In this document: positions 1-12,114 of the stretch, one piece after another | Layout: every line of letters begins with the position of its first letter | Numbering within the stretch: the stretch's first letter is position 1 | Assembly: GCA_001931535.1 (NCBI GenBank) | Contig: CP016211.1 | Span: forward strand, 9,594,377 to 9,658,376 | From: Minicystis rosea | GTDB taxonomy: Bacteria > Myxococcota_A > Polyangia > Polyangiales > Polyangiaceae | Reading direction: 5' to 3' | DNA length: 64,000 nt | Position numbers and translations under genes: made by a program | Notes under the pieces: generated by a model | Seen by the model: the letters and a program-made list of their open reading frames with translations, nothing else | Told to the model about the DNA's origin: nothing | Database searches by the model: none

Positions 1-3000
1 GATCGCGAGGACGCGGCCCGAAAGCTCGTGACGGCGCTCTGCCGCCTCGCGGGCGAGACGCTGCCGATCGTCTTTTGCTTCGATCAGATCGAGGCGCTCC
101 AGGCCACCGCCGACGATCGCGACGCGCTCTTCCGCTTCGGCCGCATGGCGGCCGATCTCTCCGAGGCGGACGACAACGTGCTGCTCATCTCCTGCATCCA
201 GAGCACGTTCGACGACCTGCTCCAGTCGAGCGTGCGCAGCGCCGATCGCGACCGCATCTTCAAGCGCCGCGCGCGGCTCGATCCGCTGAACCGCGCGGAG
301 GTGGAGGCGCTCGTGATCTCCCGCCTCGACAGCGTGGAGGCGCTGCGAGAGATGCGCGCCGCGCAGCCGGGGCAGCGCTTCTACCCGTTCGATGGGGCCT
401 TCATCTCGGAGCTCGCACACACGAGCCCGTGCGTGCCGCGGCGGGTGATCGCGGCCTCCGCCACGGCCTTCGAGGCCCTCCAGTACGGCCGGCCCGCGCC
501 GGCGCCGGAGCCCCCGCGGGTCGACGCCTTCCTTGACGGCGCGTTCGCGGCACGTCGCGAGACCGCGCTCGCGCAGCGCACGCCGGAGGAGAGCCGCGAG
601 ACGCTGATGCATGGCCTCCCGCTGCTCTTCCGCCTGCGCGGTGAGCAGCCGGCGGCAAAGCGGGTGCCGGGGCTCGATCTGATCCTCCCGTCGCGGGCCT
701 CGCCACTCGCGCTCGCCATCTGCAACGAGACGAACATGAAGAGCCTCGCCGCCCACCTGCGCCAGCTCGCGCAGAGTGACGACGCGCTGAAGGGGCACAG
801 GCTCCGGATCGTGCGTGATCCGCGCCTCCCGATCACGAAGCGGTCCGCGCGGACGCAGGACTACCTCGTCGAGCTGGAGAAGAAGGGCGCGCGGATGGTG
901 CAGCCGAGCGTCGAGGCGCTGGCCGCGCTGGAGGCGCTGCGCTCGCTGCTCTCGGACGCACGCGCCGGCGATCTCGCGACGCGCGGCGACGCGCTCCCGG
1001 AGGCGAAGGTCGGCGCCTGGTTGAGACAGAATCTCGACGAGGCGCTCGTCGATCTCTGCGACGCGCTCGAGGGCGACGTGCGCGCCGCCGATCCAACCAG
1101 CGAAGAGCGAGAGCGCAACCTCGACGAGCTGATGCTGCGGCGCCTCGTCTCCCGGCTCGATACCGCGGCCGCGGAGATCGGCTGCTCCGCGGATGACGTG
1201 ATCGCGATCGCGCGCCGCCATCCGGATCGCTTCGGCGTGCTGGAAGGGCCACCCGTCGTGCTGTTCGTCCACGTGCCGGCCGACTCGCTCGGGGGTAAGA
1301 CCATGGCGATCGAGCTCTCGGTCAAGGATGTGCGGGAGGCGCTCTCGCGCGCCGCGGGTGACGAAGCGGGCGCGGGCGAGCCCGCGACACGGCTCCTTGG
1401 GACGTTGTTTCACGAGGTCTTCGCCGATCTGGTCGGCCGCGATCCTGCCCGCAGCGGCGTGCGTGTCGCGCTCGAGGCCGGGCGTGACGAGGCCGGAGAT
1501 CGCTTGCGACAGCACACCTACCGCGCGCTCGTCGGTCCGCGCATCGCCCGACACCACGCACACTTGCAGGAGACCGCGGAGCAAGTGCTCGTCTTCTGGG
1601 AGGCCGTGCAGAACCTCACCCGCTGGCTCGCCGAGCTCGCCTTCGAGGTGGCGGAGGCGAGGCGCGACCAGCCTCTCGACTGGGAGGACATCAACGAGCT
1701 GATCAGCGCCGAGGTCGCGCTCTCGTGCGATCTCCGCGAGCCCTCGTGGACCGACAGCGTGCGCCTGGTCGGCACGGCCGACGCGCTCGTCCGCGTCCCC
1801 GGCCGTGGCTCTTTCTGCGCCGTCGAGCTGAAGCTCGGTCGCGCGCGTCCCGTCGTCGATCTCGGCCAGGCCGCCCTCTATCGCCTCATCACCGCGCGCG
1901 CCTCGAAGACGCCGGGCGCGCTCGCGCTCCTGCGCTTCTCGCCTGTATTGGAGGAGACGCTGATCGACGCGTCGCAAGGCGCGGACGCCGATGCTCGGCT
2001 CCTCGACCTCGTTGCCAGGCTCGCCGGCGTCGCGGGCGAGCCTCAGCGCGAGCGACCAACGGGCCGCATGTCCGCCGCCGCGACACGCGCGAGCTCGACC
2101 ACGGCAAAAGCAAAGGCGAGCGCCTCCAAGGCGGGAAACGCCAAGGCGACCACGACGAACGCCAAGGTGGTCACGGCAACCCCGCCGAGAGACGACGTCA
2201 ATGCGCTGAAGTCCGACGCGAGCGTGCGGGCCGCCGACGCGCGTTACGCCGATCTGGGGCAGCGACTCGTCCGCGCGTTTCGCGAGTACGGCCCTGTCGT
2301 GGAGATTGCCGCCGAGCCTGCAGTGGGCCCGCGCTTCCTCCGCTTCGAGGCACGCCTCGGCCGCGGGGTGACCTTCGATCAGGTCGTGCGGCGGACGACC
2401 GAGGTCCACCTCAAGGTCGGCCTCGCGAAGGAGCCCATCATCACGAAGATCGGCGGCCGCCTGTGCATCGACGTCGAGCGTCCCGATCCCCAGGTCGTGC
2501 CCTTCTCCGCCATCGAGGGCGAGCTCGGCCCTCGGCGCGGCGCGGCGCGCGTCCCCATCGGTGTCGATCTCGATGGCAAGCTGCACGCCGCCGATCTCGC
2601 GAGCCCCGTGAACGCCCACCTCCTCGTCGCCGGCACGACGGGCAGTGGCAAGACGGAGTGGCTGCGCATGGCCATCGCGGGCCTCCTCCGCACGAACACG
2701 CCCGACACCCTGCGCCTCCTGCTCATCGACCCGAAGCTCGCGGCGTTCACCGAGCTCAAGCGCTCGCCCTATCTCTGGGAGAAGCATGGCCTATGGGTCC
2801 CGGGCGGCAGCGACGTCGTCGACGTGCTCGACGATCTCGTCGCCGAAATGGACCGCCGCTATCGCCTCCTCGCCGACGCGGGCGTCGACGACCTCGCACG
2901 CTACCTCGAGAAGACGCGCGCGACGCTGCCGCGCATCGTGTGCTTCTGCGACGAGTACTTCGCGCTGATCTCGCAGGACCGGCAGCAGAAGAAGCAGATC

Positions 3001-3297
3001 GAAGCCTCGATCGCTCTCCTCGGGGCCAAGGCGCGCGCCTCGGGCATCCATCTCGTCATCGCCACACAGCAGCCGAGCCGACAAGTGATCCAGGGCCCGC
3101 TCGACGCCAACATCCCCTGCCGGGTCGGCCTCATGACCCAGACCGCCATCGAGTCGCGCATGCTCCTGCGCACGCCGGGCGCCGAGCGGCTCACGGGCTT
3201 CGGGGATCTGCTCTACAAGGACCTCGGCGATCCGATCCGCCTACAAGCGCCCTACGTGTCCCCCGAGGAACGCGCCCGCATCTTCGCCGGCCGCTGA
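1..3297 (+). CDS. AAA+ ATPase / Cas4-like nuclease / FtsK-type motor fusion (5' truncated)
   Basis: The reading frame is open from base 1, so the true start lies outside the window; the first internal start is GTG at 28. Numbering residues from that GTG, the protein opens on a Walker B-like strand (PIVFCFDQIEAL, about 13-24) of an AAA+/ORC-type ATPase whose Walker A must lie upstream. A RecB/Cas4-type PD-(D/E)XK nuclease follows: GTLFHEVF near 460, GTADAL near 581, AVELK near 598 and QAALY near 613. A Thr/Ala/Lys-rich linker (about 680-725) leads to an FtsK/SpoIIIE/HerA motor with Walker A GTTGSGKTE near 869 and Walker B RIVCFCDEY near 970. Such architecture would suit a DNA-pumping nuclease in defence or recombination; that role is inference. 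Domain calls rest on motifs. No partner gene is visible on the 3' side. Confidence 0.85.
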   Translation, partial: DREDAARKLVTALCRLAGETLPIVFCFDQIEALQATADDRDALFRFGRMAADLSEADDNVLLISCIQSTFDDLLQSSVRSADRDRIFKRRARLDPLNRAEVEALVISRLDSVEALREMRAAQPGQRFYPFDGAFISELAHTSPCVPRRVIAASATAFEALQYGRPAPAPEPPRVDAFLDGAFAARRETALAQRTPEESRETLMHGLPLLFRLRGEQPAAKRVPGLDLILPSRASPLALAICNETNMKSLAAHLRQLAQSDDALKGHRLRIVRDPRLPITKRSARTQDYLVELEKKGARMVQPSVEALAALEALRSLLSDARAGDLATRGDALPEAKVGAWLRQNLDEALVDLCDALEGDVRAADPTSEERERNLDELMLRRLVSRLDTAAAEIGCSADDVIAIARRHPDRFGVLEGPPVVLFVHVPADSLGGKTMAIELSVKDVREALSRAAGDEAGAGEPATRLLGTLFHEVFADLVGRDPARSGVRVALEAGRDEAGDRLRQHTYRALVGPRIARHHAHLQETAEQVLVFWEAVQNLTRWLAELAFEVAEARRDQPLDWEDINELISAEVALSCDLREPSWTDSVRLVGTADALVRVPGRGSFCAVELKLGRARPVVDLGQAALYRLITARASKTPGALALLRFSPVLEETLIDASQGADADARLLDLVARLAGVAGEPQRERPTGRMSAAATRASSTTAKAKASASKAGNAKATTTNAKVVTATPPRDDVNALKSDASVRAADARYADLGQRLVRAFREYGPVVEIAAEPAVGPRFLRFEARLGRGVTFDQVVRRTTEVHLKVGLAKEPIITKIGGRLCIDVERPDPQVVPFSAIEGELGPRRGAARVPIGVDLDGKLHAADLASPVNAHLLVAGTTGSGKTEWLRMAIAGLLRTNTPDTLRLLLIDPKLAAFTELKRSPYLWEKHGLWVPGGSDVVDVLDDLVAEMDRRYRLLADAGVDDLARYLEKTRATLPRIVCFCDEYFALISQDRQQKKQIEASIALLGAKARASGIHLVIATQQPSRQVIQGPLDANIPCRVGLMTQTAIESRMLLRTPGAERLTGFGDLLYKDLGDPIRLQAPYVSPEERARIFAGR

Positions 3298-3316
3298 GCC
3301 TCGCCCACAAAGCACC

Positions 3317-3350
3317 GAGCCCCTCCATCCCCATAGGGAAGGAAGGGCTC
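3317..3350 (+). terminator. Hairpin after the FtsK-type fusion gene
   Basis: Arms GAGCCCCTCC and GGAAGGGCTC pair with one mismatch around a 14-nt loop, 20 bases past the stop codon. A weakly T-rich stretch follows. It sits between convergent genes and is a plausible but not classical intrinsic terminator. Confidence 0.5.
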
Positions 3351-3505
3351 TTCACCACTCTTCTCGAACCACGCAGCCACCGGCGGACCGAGCCAGGCGG
3401 TCGAGTTTGGGTGCAGCGCCAGGCGCTCCGAGGAGCCCTACTCCTGTAGGGCGACGAGGAGCAACGCCGCGCTGCGCCCGAAATCGGCCGCCTGGCGACG
3501 GGAGC

Positions 3506-6841
<3,336 letters not shown>

Positions 6842-7075
6842 CGAGCTTCTCCTTGCCAACCCAGAGCGGAGACCGGTCCGCTCCCCCAGAAACGAGAGAA
6901 AGGAGCCCTGGGAGCGCATAACCACGAGCTCCCGGTCGCAATGCACGCCAATTCGACCCGCCCGTGATTCAGCGTCCGCCCAATCTCGATGACGAAATCG
7001 GACGAGCCCGACGAATCACGCGCATCACCGCCCCCCAATGCCCCCTCGTGCGGTGAGCCGGATGAGCGCCAAGCT

Positions 7076-7119
7076 GTTCAGTGCTGAACGACGCTGCTAA
7101 GCGTAAAAACCCTGTTCAG
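7076..7119. promoter_or_regulatory. GTTCAG cluster, possible LexA-type operator
   Basis: GTTCAGTGCTGAAC (7076-7089) is a 6-bp inverted repeat with a 2-base spacer. A third GTTCAG lies at 7114-7119 inside CCCTGTTCAGGG. The LexA box described for Myxococcus xanthus ends in GTTCAG, and ribonucleotide reductases are common SOS targets. The upstream half of the box matches only partly, so this is tentative. Confidence 0.35.
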
Positions 7120-7313
7120 GGAACACATGACGCTCCCGACGACGGGAACGGCGTCCAACTTATCCCGCCATTCCGGGAAACGTCAACGCCAATTTCTATA
7201 GGTTGTGGTTCTGTCCGGGATTGCCACTACGGGCTGTATCTGGACGCAAATTTTCTGGGTTGATTTTCTGAACGGGCGGCGAGTCCACAGATAATGCAGA
7301 ACAACCGAGCAGC

Positions 7314-7344
7314 TTAGCCACAGTTCGCCCCGAGCTTATCCACA
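7314..7344 (+). promoter_or_regulatory. Pair of DnaA-box-like sites
   Basis: TTATCCACA (7336-7344) is a perfect consensus DnaA box, and TTAGCCACA (7314-7322) matches 8 of 9. Both point the same way, 22 bases apart, about two helical turns. Weaker 6-of-9 matches lie at 7281-7289, 7204-7212 and 7160-7168. In E. coli the nrd promoter is DnaA-regulated, so control of nrdJ, or of the nearer rnj, is plausible. Confidence 0.55.
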
Positions 7345-7418
7345 GTCCCACCACCGGACCGGCCGCGCGAGAAGCCGGCCGAGCCCGGCGCACGCCGAGA
7401 GCGCAAGGTCTTTGCGCT

Positions 7419-9134
7419 ATGCTCCGGCCTCCTCCGAGGAACATTTTGAGCTCCAACGGTCCTTCGTATCCGAGCCTCGACCCTCCTCGACCCGGCGTGC
7501 TCCGGATCGTTCCGCTCGGCGGGCTCGGCGAAATCGGCATGAATTGCCTGGCCCTCGAACAAGAAGAGGGCATCGTCGTCGTCGATTGCGGCGTCACGTT
7601 CCCCCACACCGACCTCGGAATCGACGTCTACCACCCGCGCTTCGATTACCTCCTCGCCCGTGAAGGGCGGCTCATGGGTGTGGTCATCACCCACGGCCAC
7701 GAGGATCACATCGGTGCCCTCCCCTACCTCCTCGGCGCCGCCGACGTGCCCGTCTACGGGCCGCCGCACGCGCTCGAGCTGTGTCGCGCGCGCCTCGCCG
7801 AGCATGGCTTCGAAGAGGCCGATCTCGATCTGGTCACGGTGAAGCCCGGGGCGCCGTTCGAGGTCGGGCCCTTCGCGATCGAGCCCATCCGCGTGACGCA
7901 CTCGATCACCGACGCGACCGCGCTCGCCATCCGCACGGCGGCCGGGCTCGTGATCCACACCGGCGACTTCAAGCTCGATCCCTTGCCGCCCGACGGCGAG
8001 CTCACCGACGAGATGCGCCTCCTCGAGCTCGGGGAAGAGGGCGTGCGCCTCCTGCTCTCGGACAGCACCAACGTGGACTCGCCCGGCACCTCGGCCAGCG
8101 AGAGCGAGGTGGGCGACGCGCTCTTCGAGATCGTCGCCGCGGCCAAGACGCGGGTCATCCTCGGCGTCTTCGCCTCCAACGTGCAGCGGCTCCGCGTCAT
8201 CGGCGAGATCGCGCAGCGCACGCGGCGCCGCATCTGCCTGCTCGGCCGGAGCGTCGTGAACCACGTCCGCGCCGCCGAGACGGTGGGCAAGATCCGCTGG
8301 CCGAGCGACCTCCTCGTGCCGCCCGACCAGGCGGCCTCGATCCCGCGCGACAAGCTCCTCGTCATCGCCAGCGGCACGCAGGCCGAGCGCGGCAGCGCGC
8401 TCACGCGCCTCGCCAACGGGACGCACCAGCACCTCCGCATCGATCCGGGGGACGTGGTGATCCTGTCGAGCCGCATCATCCCGGGCAACGATCGCGTGGT
8501 CTACGATCTGATGGGCGACCTGCTCCGCGCCGGCGTGGAGCTCGTCTCGCGCATCACCGATCGCCGCATCCACGCGAGCGGGCACGCGCACCGCGACGAG
8601 CAGCGCCGCATGATCGAGCTGACCCGACCGCGCGCGTTCGTGCCGGTGCACGGGACGCTGCACCACCTGTTCCGCCACGCGGAGCTGGCCCGCGGGACGG
8701 GCGTGGGCGAGGTGCTGATCGCGGAGAACGGCGACGTGATCGAGATCGGCGAGAGCACGCCGCCCACGAAGGCGGGCCGCGCGCCGGTCGGCAAGGTGGC
8801 GACCTTCAACGGCGACGAGCTGTCCGACGAGGTGCTCCGCGAGCGCGCGCAGCTCGGTCGCGGCGGCGTGGCCTGCGTGTCGCTGGTGCTCGACCGGCGC
8901 GGCGCGCTGGTGACGGCGCCCGAGATCCAGAGCCGCGGTGTGCTCGAGCCGCAGGTCACCGGGATCGCGCGCAAGGTGCAGCTCGCGGTGACGCAGGCGA
9001 TCGGCAACACCAGCACCCAGACACGCAACGACGACGACGCCGTCGCCGACGTGGCTCGCCTGGCCGCGCGCCGCGCCATCGAGGCGCACACCGGCCGCCG
9101 CCCCATGGTCATCGTCACGGTGAGCCGGCCGTGA
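7419..9134 (+). CDS. rnj: Ribonuclease J, metallo-beta-lactamase/beta-CASP family
   Basis: RNase J combines 5'-3' exonuclease and endonuclease activity in mRNA turnover and rRNA maturation. The protein has LGGLGEIGMN near the N-terminus, the zinc-binding HGHEDH motif near residue 92, HTGDFKLD near 180, SDSTN near 214, the beta-CASP region, and HASGHA near 385, with the usual C-terminal domain. Length (571 residues) fits the family. The start is uncertain: ATG 7419 has no ribosome-binding site, whereas TTG 7446 sits 5 bases after GAGGA and would give 562 residues. The stop overlaps the ATG of the next gene (TGATG), implying translational coupling. Confidence 0.93.
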   Translation: MLRPPPRNILSSNGPSYPSLDPPRPGVLRIVPLGGLGEIGMNCLALEQEEGIVVVDCGVTFPHTDLGIDVYHPRFDYLLAREGRLMGVVITHGHEDHIGALPYLLGAADVPVYGPPHALELCRARLAEHGFEEADLDLVTVKPGAPFEVGPFAIEPIRVTHSITDATALAIRTAAGLVIHTGDFKLDPLPPDGELTDEMRLLELGEEGVRLLLSDSTNVDSPGTSASESEVGDALFEIVAAAKTRVILGVFASNVQRLRVIGEIAQRTRRRICLLGRSVVNHVRAAETVGKIRWPSDLLVPPDQAASIPRDKLLVIASGTQAERGSALTRLANGTHQHLRIDPGDVVILSSRIIPGNDRVVYDLMGDLLRAGVELVSRITDRRIHASGHAHRDEQRRMIELTRPRAFVPVHGTLHHLFRHAELARGTGVGEVLIAENGDVIEIGESTPPTKAGRAPVGKVATFNGDELSDEVLRERAQLGRGGVACVSLVLDRRGALVTAPEIQSRGVLEPQVTGIARKVQLAVTQAIGNTSTQTRNDDDAVADVARLAARRAIEAHTGRRPMVIVTVSRP

Positions 9135-10054
9135 TGCCCGCGCCCGCGCCGATCGCATGCAGCGACGGCGCAGGCGCGACGAGCGATCCCGGCGCGACGC
9201 GCCCGGCCCACGACTTCCTGGCCCCGGCGCTGTTCGCGCTGATCGCCGAGGTCCACCGGGCCTCGGCGCGCGTCATGGCCATGGTCCACGGCGCGCCCGA
9301 TCCCGAGGCCATCCACGACTTCCGCGTGGCGCTGCGCCGGCTGCGCACGGTGCTGCGTCCGGCGCGGAAGGTCTTCGGCAAGCGAAGGCTGCGCGCGCTC
9401 GGCGGCGCGTTGCGGCGCTTCGCGCAGGCGACGGGGACGCTGCGCGACGACGAGGTGCTCCGCGAGACATTGGGCGCGCTCGCGCTCCCGCCGCGCGCGC
9501 AGGCGGAGCTCGCCGCGTGGCTCGCTCAGCGAACCCGACAGGAGCGGGCACGACGCCGCGCAGCGCTCTCGCTCCTCACCGCGACGGACGACACGCGCGG
9601 CCCTTCCCTCGCGACCGCGCTCGCGCATCTGGAGCGACGCCTCGGCCAAAGGCGGCGGGAAGGCGTGGACGCGGGCGGGCTCGCGGCGTCCGCGATCGCC
9701 GACGCGCTTTTGCAGGTGCAGGACGGCGCTTCCGCCGATCCCCGCGACGTCGCGGCGATGCACGATCTCCGGGTCCGGTTCAAGCGGCTCCGCTACCTCG
9801 CCGACCTGTTCGCGCCGCTGCTCGGCGAGCGCGGGCTCTTGGTCACCAAAGCGTCCGCACGCATGCAGCGACGCCTGGGCGAGCTCCATGACATCGACGA
9901 GGCCCTGCTCCGCATCGGCCGCGCGCGCAGCCTCTCGGAGAAGGCCTCCGTCGTGGTGCGTCGCAAGCTCGTGCAGGCACGGCGCGCGGCCGTCGGTCGG
10001 GCCCGCCGCGAGCTCGCCGCGGAGCTGGAACGAATCGTGACCACCCTCGCTTGA
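9134..10054 (+). CDS. CHAD-domain protein
   Basis: CHAD (conserved histidine alpha-helical domain) proteins bind inorganic polyphosphate through conserved His/Arg/Lys residues and associate with polyphosphate granules. This 306-residue protein shows the two internal signatures: HDFRVALRRLR near residue 61 and MHDLRVRFKRLR near 209, consistent with the duplicated helical bundle. No adenylate-cyclase-like CYTH domain is attached, so it is a stand-alone CHAD protein. Its ATG overlaps the rnj stop codon, which places it in one operon with RNase J. A link between polyphosphate and RNA decay is only inferred from that coupling. Confidence 0.9.
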   Translation: MPAPAPIACSDGAGATSDPGATRPAHDFLAPALFALIAEVHRASARVMAMVHGAPDPEAIHDFRVALRRLRTVLRPARKVFGKRRLRALGGALRRFAQATGTLRDDEVLRETLGALALPPRAQAELAAWLAQRTRQERARRRAALSLLTATDDTRGPSLATALAHLERRLGQRRREGVDAGGLAASAIADALLQVQDGASADPRDVAAMHDLRVRFKRLRYLADLFAPLLGERGLLVTKASARMQRRLGELHDIDEALLRIGRARSLSEKASVVVRRKLVQARRAAVGRARRELAAELERIVTTLA

Positions 10055-10195
10055 AGGCAACTCGCTTTGGGCGCCCCCGCCGGCCGTGTTAGCCTCGGCC
10101 GACGAGCTGAACGAGGCCCACCGTGATGGAGGCCGCGTGCAGCGCTTTGGTCCTTGGTTCGCGGCCTTGGGTGCCGCCCCTCCGGAGGTAGCCCG

Positions 10196-11587
10196 GTGCG
10201 ACGCTCCTCGATCCTGGCACTTGCTCTTCTCTCGCTCGGGTCCGTGCTCCCCGCAGCCTGTACGCAGGACTTCGGCATCTTCGGCAATGGCGGCTCGAGC
10301 AGCAGCAGCAGCACCGGCGGCCCGGGCTGTACGACCAACGCCGATTGCAACGACACCAACGCCTGCACCACGGACTCGTGCGACACGTCCACGGGCAAGT
10401 GCTCGTACGAGAACGTGGCCGACGGCCCGGTGCCCGGCATGAGCGACACCGAGGCCGACTGCAAGACGCAGCAGTGCGTGGACGGCAAGCAGCAGACGGT
10501 CGACGCCGACAGCGAGGTGCCGGACGACGGCAACCCGTGCACCACGGACACGTGCTCCGGCGGCCAGGCGCAGCACGACGACGTCGCGGCGGGCACCACC
10601 TGCGGGACGGCGAACGGCACCGATCTCATCTGCGACGGCACGGGCCACTGCGTCGGCTGCACGACGGACACGGAGTGCACCGATCCGGGCGAGTGCAAGA
10701 CGCGGTCGTGCAACGCCTCGCAGGAGTGCGAGTTCGGCAACGAGGCGGCCCACGAGCCCTGCAGCACCGGCGTCTGCAACGGCAACGGCGACTGCGTCGG
10801 CTGCGTCGACAACAGCGACTGCGGCACGGTGCAGAACGGCGTCTGCGCGAACAACCAGTGCCTCAACCAGTGCAACGACGGGCAGAAGAACGGCGCCGAG
10901 TCCGACACGGATTGCGGCGGCGGCACCTGCCCCAAGTGCCAGATCAACGACGACTGCGGCCAGAACGACGACTGCCAGTCGGGCTTCTGCAACGCGGGCG
11001 GCAAGTGCAAGGCCCCGACCTGCACCGACACCGTGAAGAACGGCACCGAGACCGACGCCGACTGCGGCGGCAACTGCCCCGATTGCGCCGACGGCAAGAA
11101 GTGCCTGCAGAACGGCGACTGCGCGAGCAACCGCTGCACGAACGGCACCTGCACCTCGTGCTCGGACGGCACCAAGAACGGCTCCGAGACCGACACCGAC
11201 TGCGGCGGATTCTGCGCGACGAAGTGCGCCGACACCAAGACGTGCAACATGAACAGCGACTGCGCGAGCAATCGCTGCACGAACAACATCTGCACCTCGT
11301 GCTCGGACACCGTGAAGAACGGCTCCGAGACCGACGTCGACTGCGGCGGCTTCTGCACGACGAAGTGCGCCGACAGCAAGGCGTGCAACATCAACGCCGA
11401 CTGCACGAGCGCCCACTGCGTCGGCAACGTCTGCCTCCCGGCGGCGTGCTTCAACACGACGAAGGACGGCGCCGAGACCGACACCGACTGCGGCGGCGGC
11501 ACCTGCGCCAAGTGCGGGACGGGCAAGGCCTGCATGGTCGCCGCCGACTGTGCGAACGGCACCTGCACGGCCAGCGTTTGCAACTGA
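10196..11587 (+). CDS. Cys-rich repeat lipoprotein
   Basis: This 463-residue protein starts with a lipoprotein signal peptide (lipobox LPAAC, Cys22). After a Ser/Gly spacer the protein is packed with paired cysteines. The C-terminal half has five repeats of roughly 35-45 residues, each built on KNGSETDTDCGG followed by C..KC and a CASNRC-like segment. Such cell-surface, disulfide-rich lipoproteins are abundant in myxobacteria; the function is unknown, though adhesion or matrix roles are commonly supposed. The GTG start at 10196 is chosen because GGAGG lies 7 bases upstream and the signal peptide begins there. A second lipoprotein gene starts one base after its stop. Confidence 0.85.
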   Translation: MRRSSILALALLSLGSVLPAACTQDFGIFGNGGSSSSSSTGGPGCTTNADCNDTNACTTDSCDTSTGKCSYENVADGPVPGMSDTEADCKTQQCVDGKQQTVDADSEVPDDGNPCTTDTCSGGQAQHDDVAAGTTCGTANGTDLICDGTGHCVGCTTDTECTDPGECKTRSCNASQECEFGNEAAHEPCSTGVCNGNGDCVGCVDNSDCGTVQNGVCANNQCLNQCNDGQKNGAESDTDCGGGTCPKCQINDDCGQNDDCQSGFCNAGGKCKAPTCTDTVKNGTETDADCGGNCPDCADGKKCLQNGDCASNRCTNGTCTSCSDGTKNGSETDTDCGGFCATKCADTKTCNMNSDCASNRCTNNICTSCSDTVKNGSETDVDCGGFCTTKCADSKACNINADCTSAHCVGNVCLPAACFNTTKDGAETDTDCGGGTCAKCGTGKACMVAADCANGTCTASVCN

Positions 11588-11588
11588 C

Positions 11589-12086
11589 ATGAACAAACCG
11601 CGCATCTTCGCGCTCGCGCTCATCGCGCTCGCCGCCGCTTGTGGAGGCAGTGTCGTCGTCGACGTCCCTGCCTCCTCGGGCACCGGCGGCGACGGCACCA
11701 GCACGGGCCTCCTCACGACGGTCGTCTCCGCCACCTCGTCGACGAGCGTCTCGTCAGGCACCGGCGGCAGCCCGCAGTGCTGGCAGGATCCCAACCAGGA
11801 TTGCTCGCAGTGCTGCGTCGATCAGAACCCGGGCGCCTACGAGCAGTTCGTCAGCATCGTGTTGAAGCTCTGCGCCTGCGGGAGCCCGATGATGAAGTGC
11901 TTCCAGGCGTGCTCGGATCCGAACGAGAACACCTGCGCCGACCTGACGTTCTTCGGTCAAGCGTGCGTGGACTGCATCAACGACGTCCTCGCGAACGGCG
12001 ACTCCTGCGGCCCCCAAGCGCAGAATTTCTGCTTCAACGACCCGAGCTGCGGCCCGGTGTTGGACTGCCTCGGCACCTGCCCCTGA
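11589..12086 (+). CDS. Small Cys-rich lipoprotein
   Basis: A 165-residue predicted lipoprotein with lipobox LAAAC (Cys18). A Ser/Thr/Gly-rich spacer (about 25-60) precedes a domain with about 16 cysteines, many in CxxC, CC and CxC spacing, including CSQCCVD, CACG and CVDC. The ATG follows the upstream lipoprotein stop by one base, so the two are surely co-transcribed and may act together on the outer surface. I do not recognise the family. Confidence 0.75.
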   Translation: MNKPRIFALALIALAAACGGSVVVDVPASSGTGGDGTSTGLLTTVVSATSSTSVSSGTGGSPQCWQDPNQDCSQCCVDQNPGAYEQFVSIVLKLCACGSPMMKCFQACSDPNENTCADLTFFGQACVDCINDVLANGDSCGPQAQNFCFNDPSCGPVLDCLGTCP

Positions 12087-12091
12087 CACCG

Positions 12092-12114
12092 CTGCGCGCT
12101 CCTCGAGCGCGCAG
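12092..12114 (+). terminator. Hairpin after the lipoprotein pair
   Basis: A perfect 9-bp stem (CTGCGCGCT/AGCGCGCAG) with a 5-base loop begins five bases past the stop of the 11589 gene. It lacks a T-run, so it may be a terminator or an mRNA 3'-end stabiliser. Confidence 0.5.

Larger units (their letters stand above)
6842..7418. promoter_or_regulatory. Divergent nrdJ-rnj control region
   Basis: These 577 bases hold no convincing gene and are more AT-rich than the surroundings, especially 7180-7345. They carry a GTTCAG motif cluster (7076-7119), DnaA-box-like nonamers (7314-7344) and a small inverted repeat near the nrdJ start (GAGCGGA/TCCGCTC at 6864-6883). Both genes must be transcribed from here. 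Confidence 0.6.

Noticed and set aside
6842..6960. B12 riboswitch upstream of nrdJ
   Set aside because: A B12-box-like GGAGACCGG lies at 6868-6876, but on the strand opposite to nrdJ transcription, and the rest of the fold is missing.
7160..7344. Origin of replication
   Set aside because: Only two strong DnaA boxes, no dnaA or dnaN nearby and no clear AT-rich unwinding element; a promoter role fits better.
7314..9158. Large minus-strand frame antisense to rnj, and similar long antisense frames at 15223-18858, 39151-41793 and 45877-48279
   Set aside because: They mirror real genes in this GC-rich DNA, have low-complexity Arg/Ala/Asp composition, no ribosome-binding sites and no recognisable motifs.
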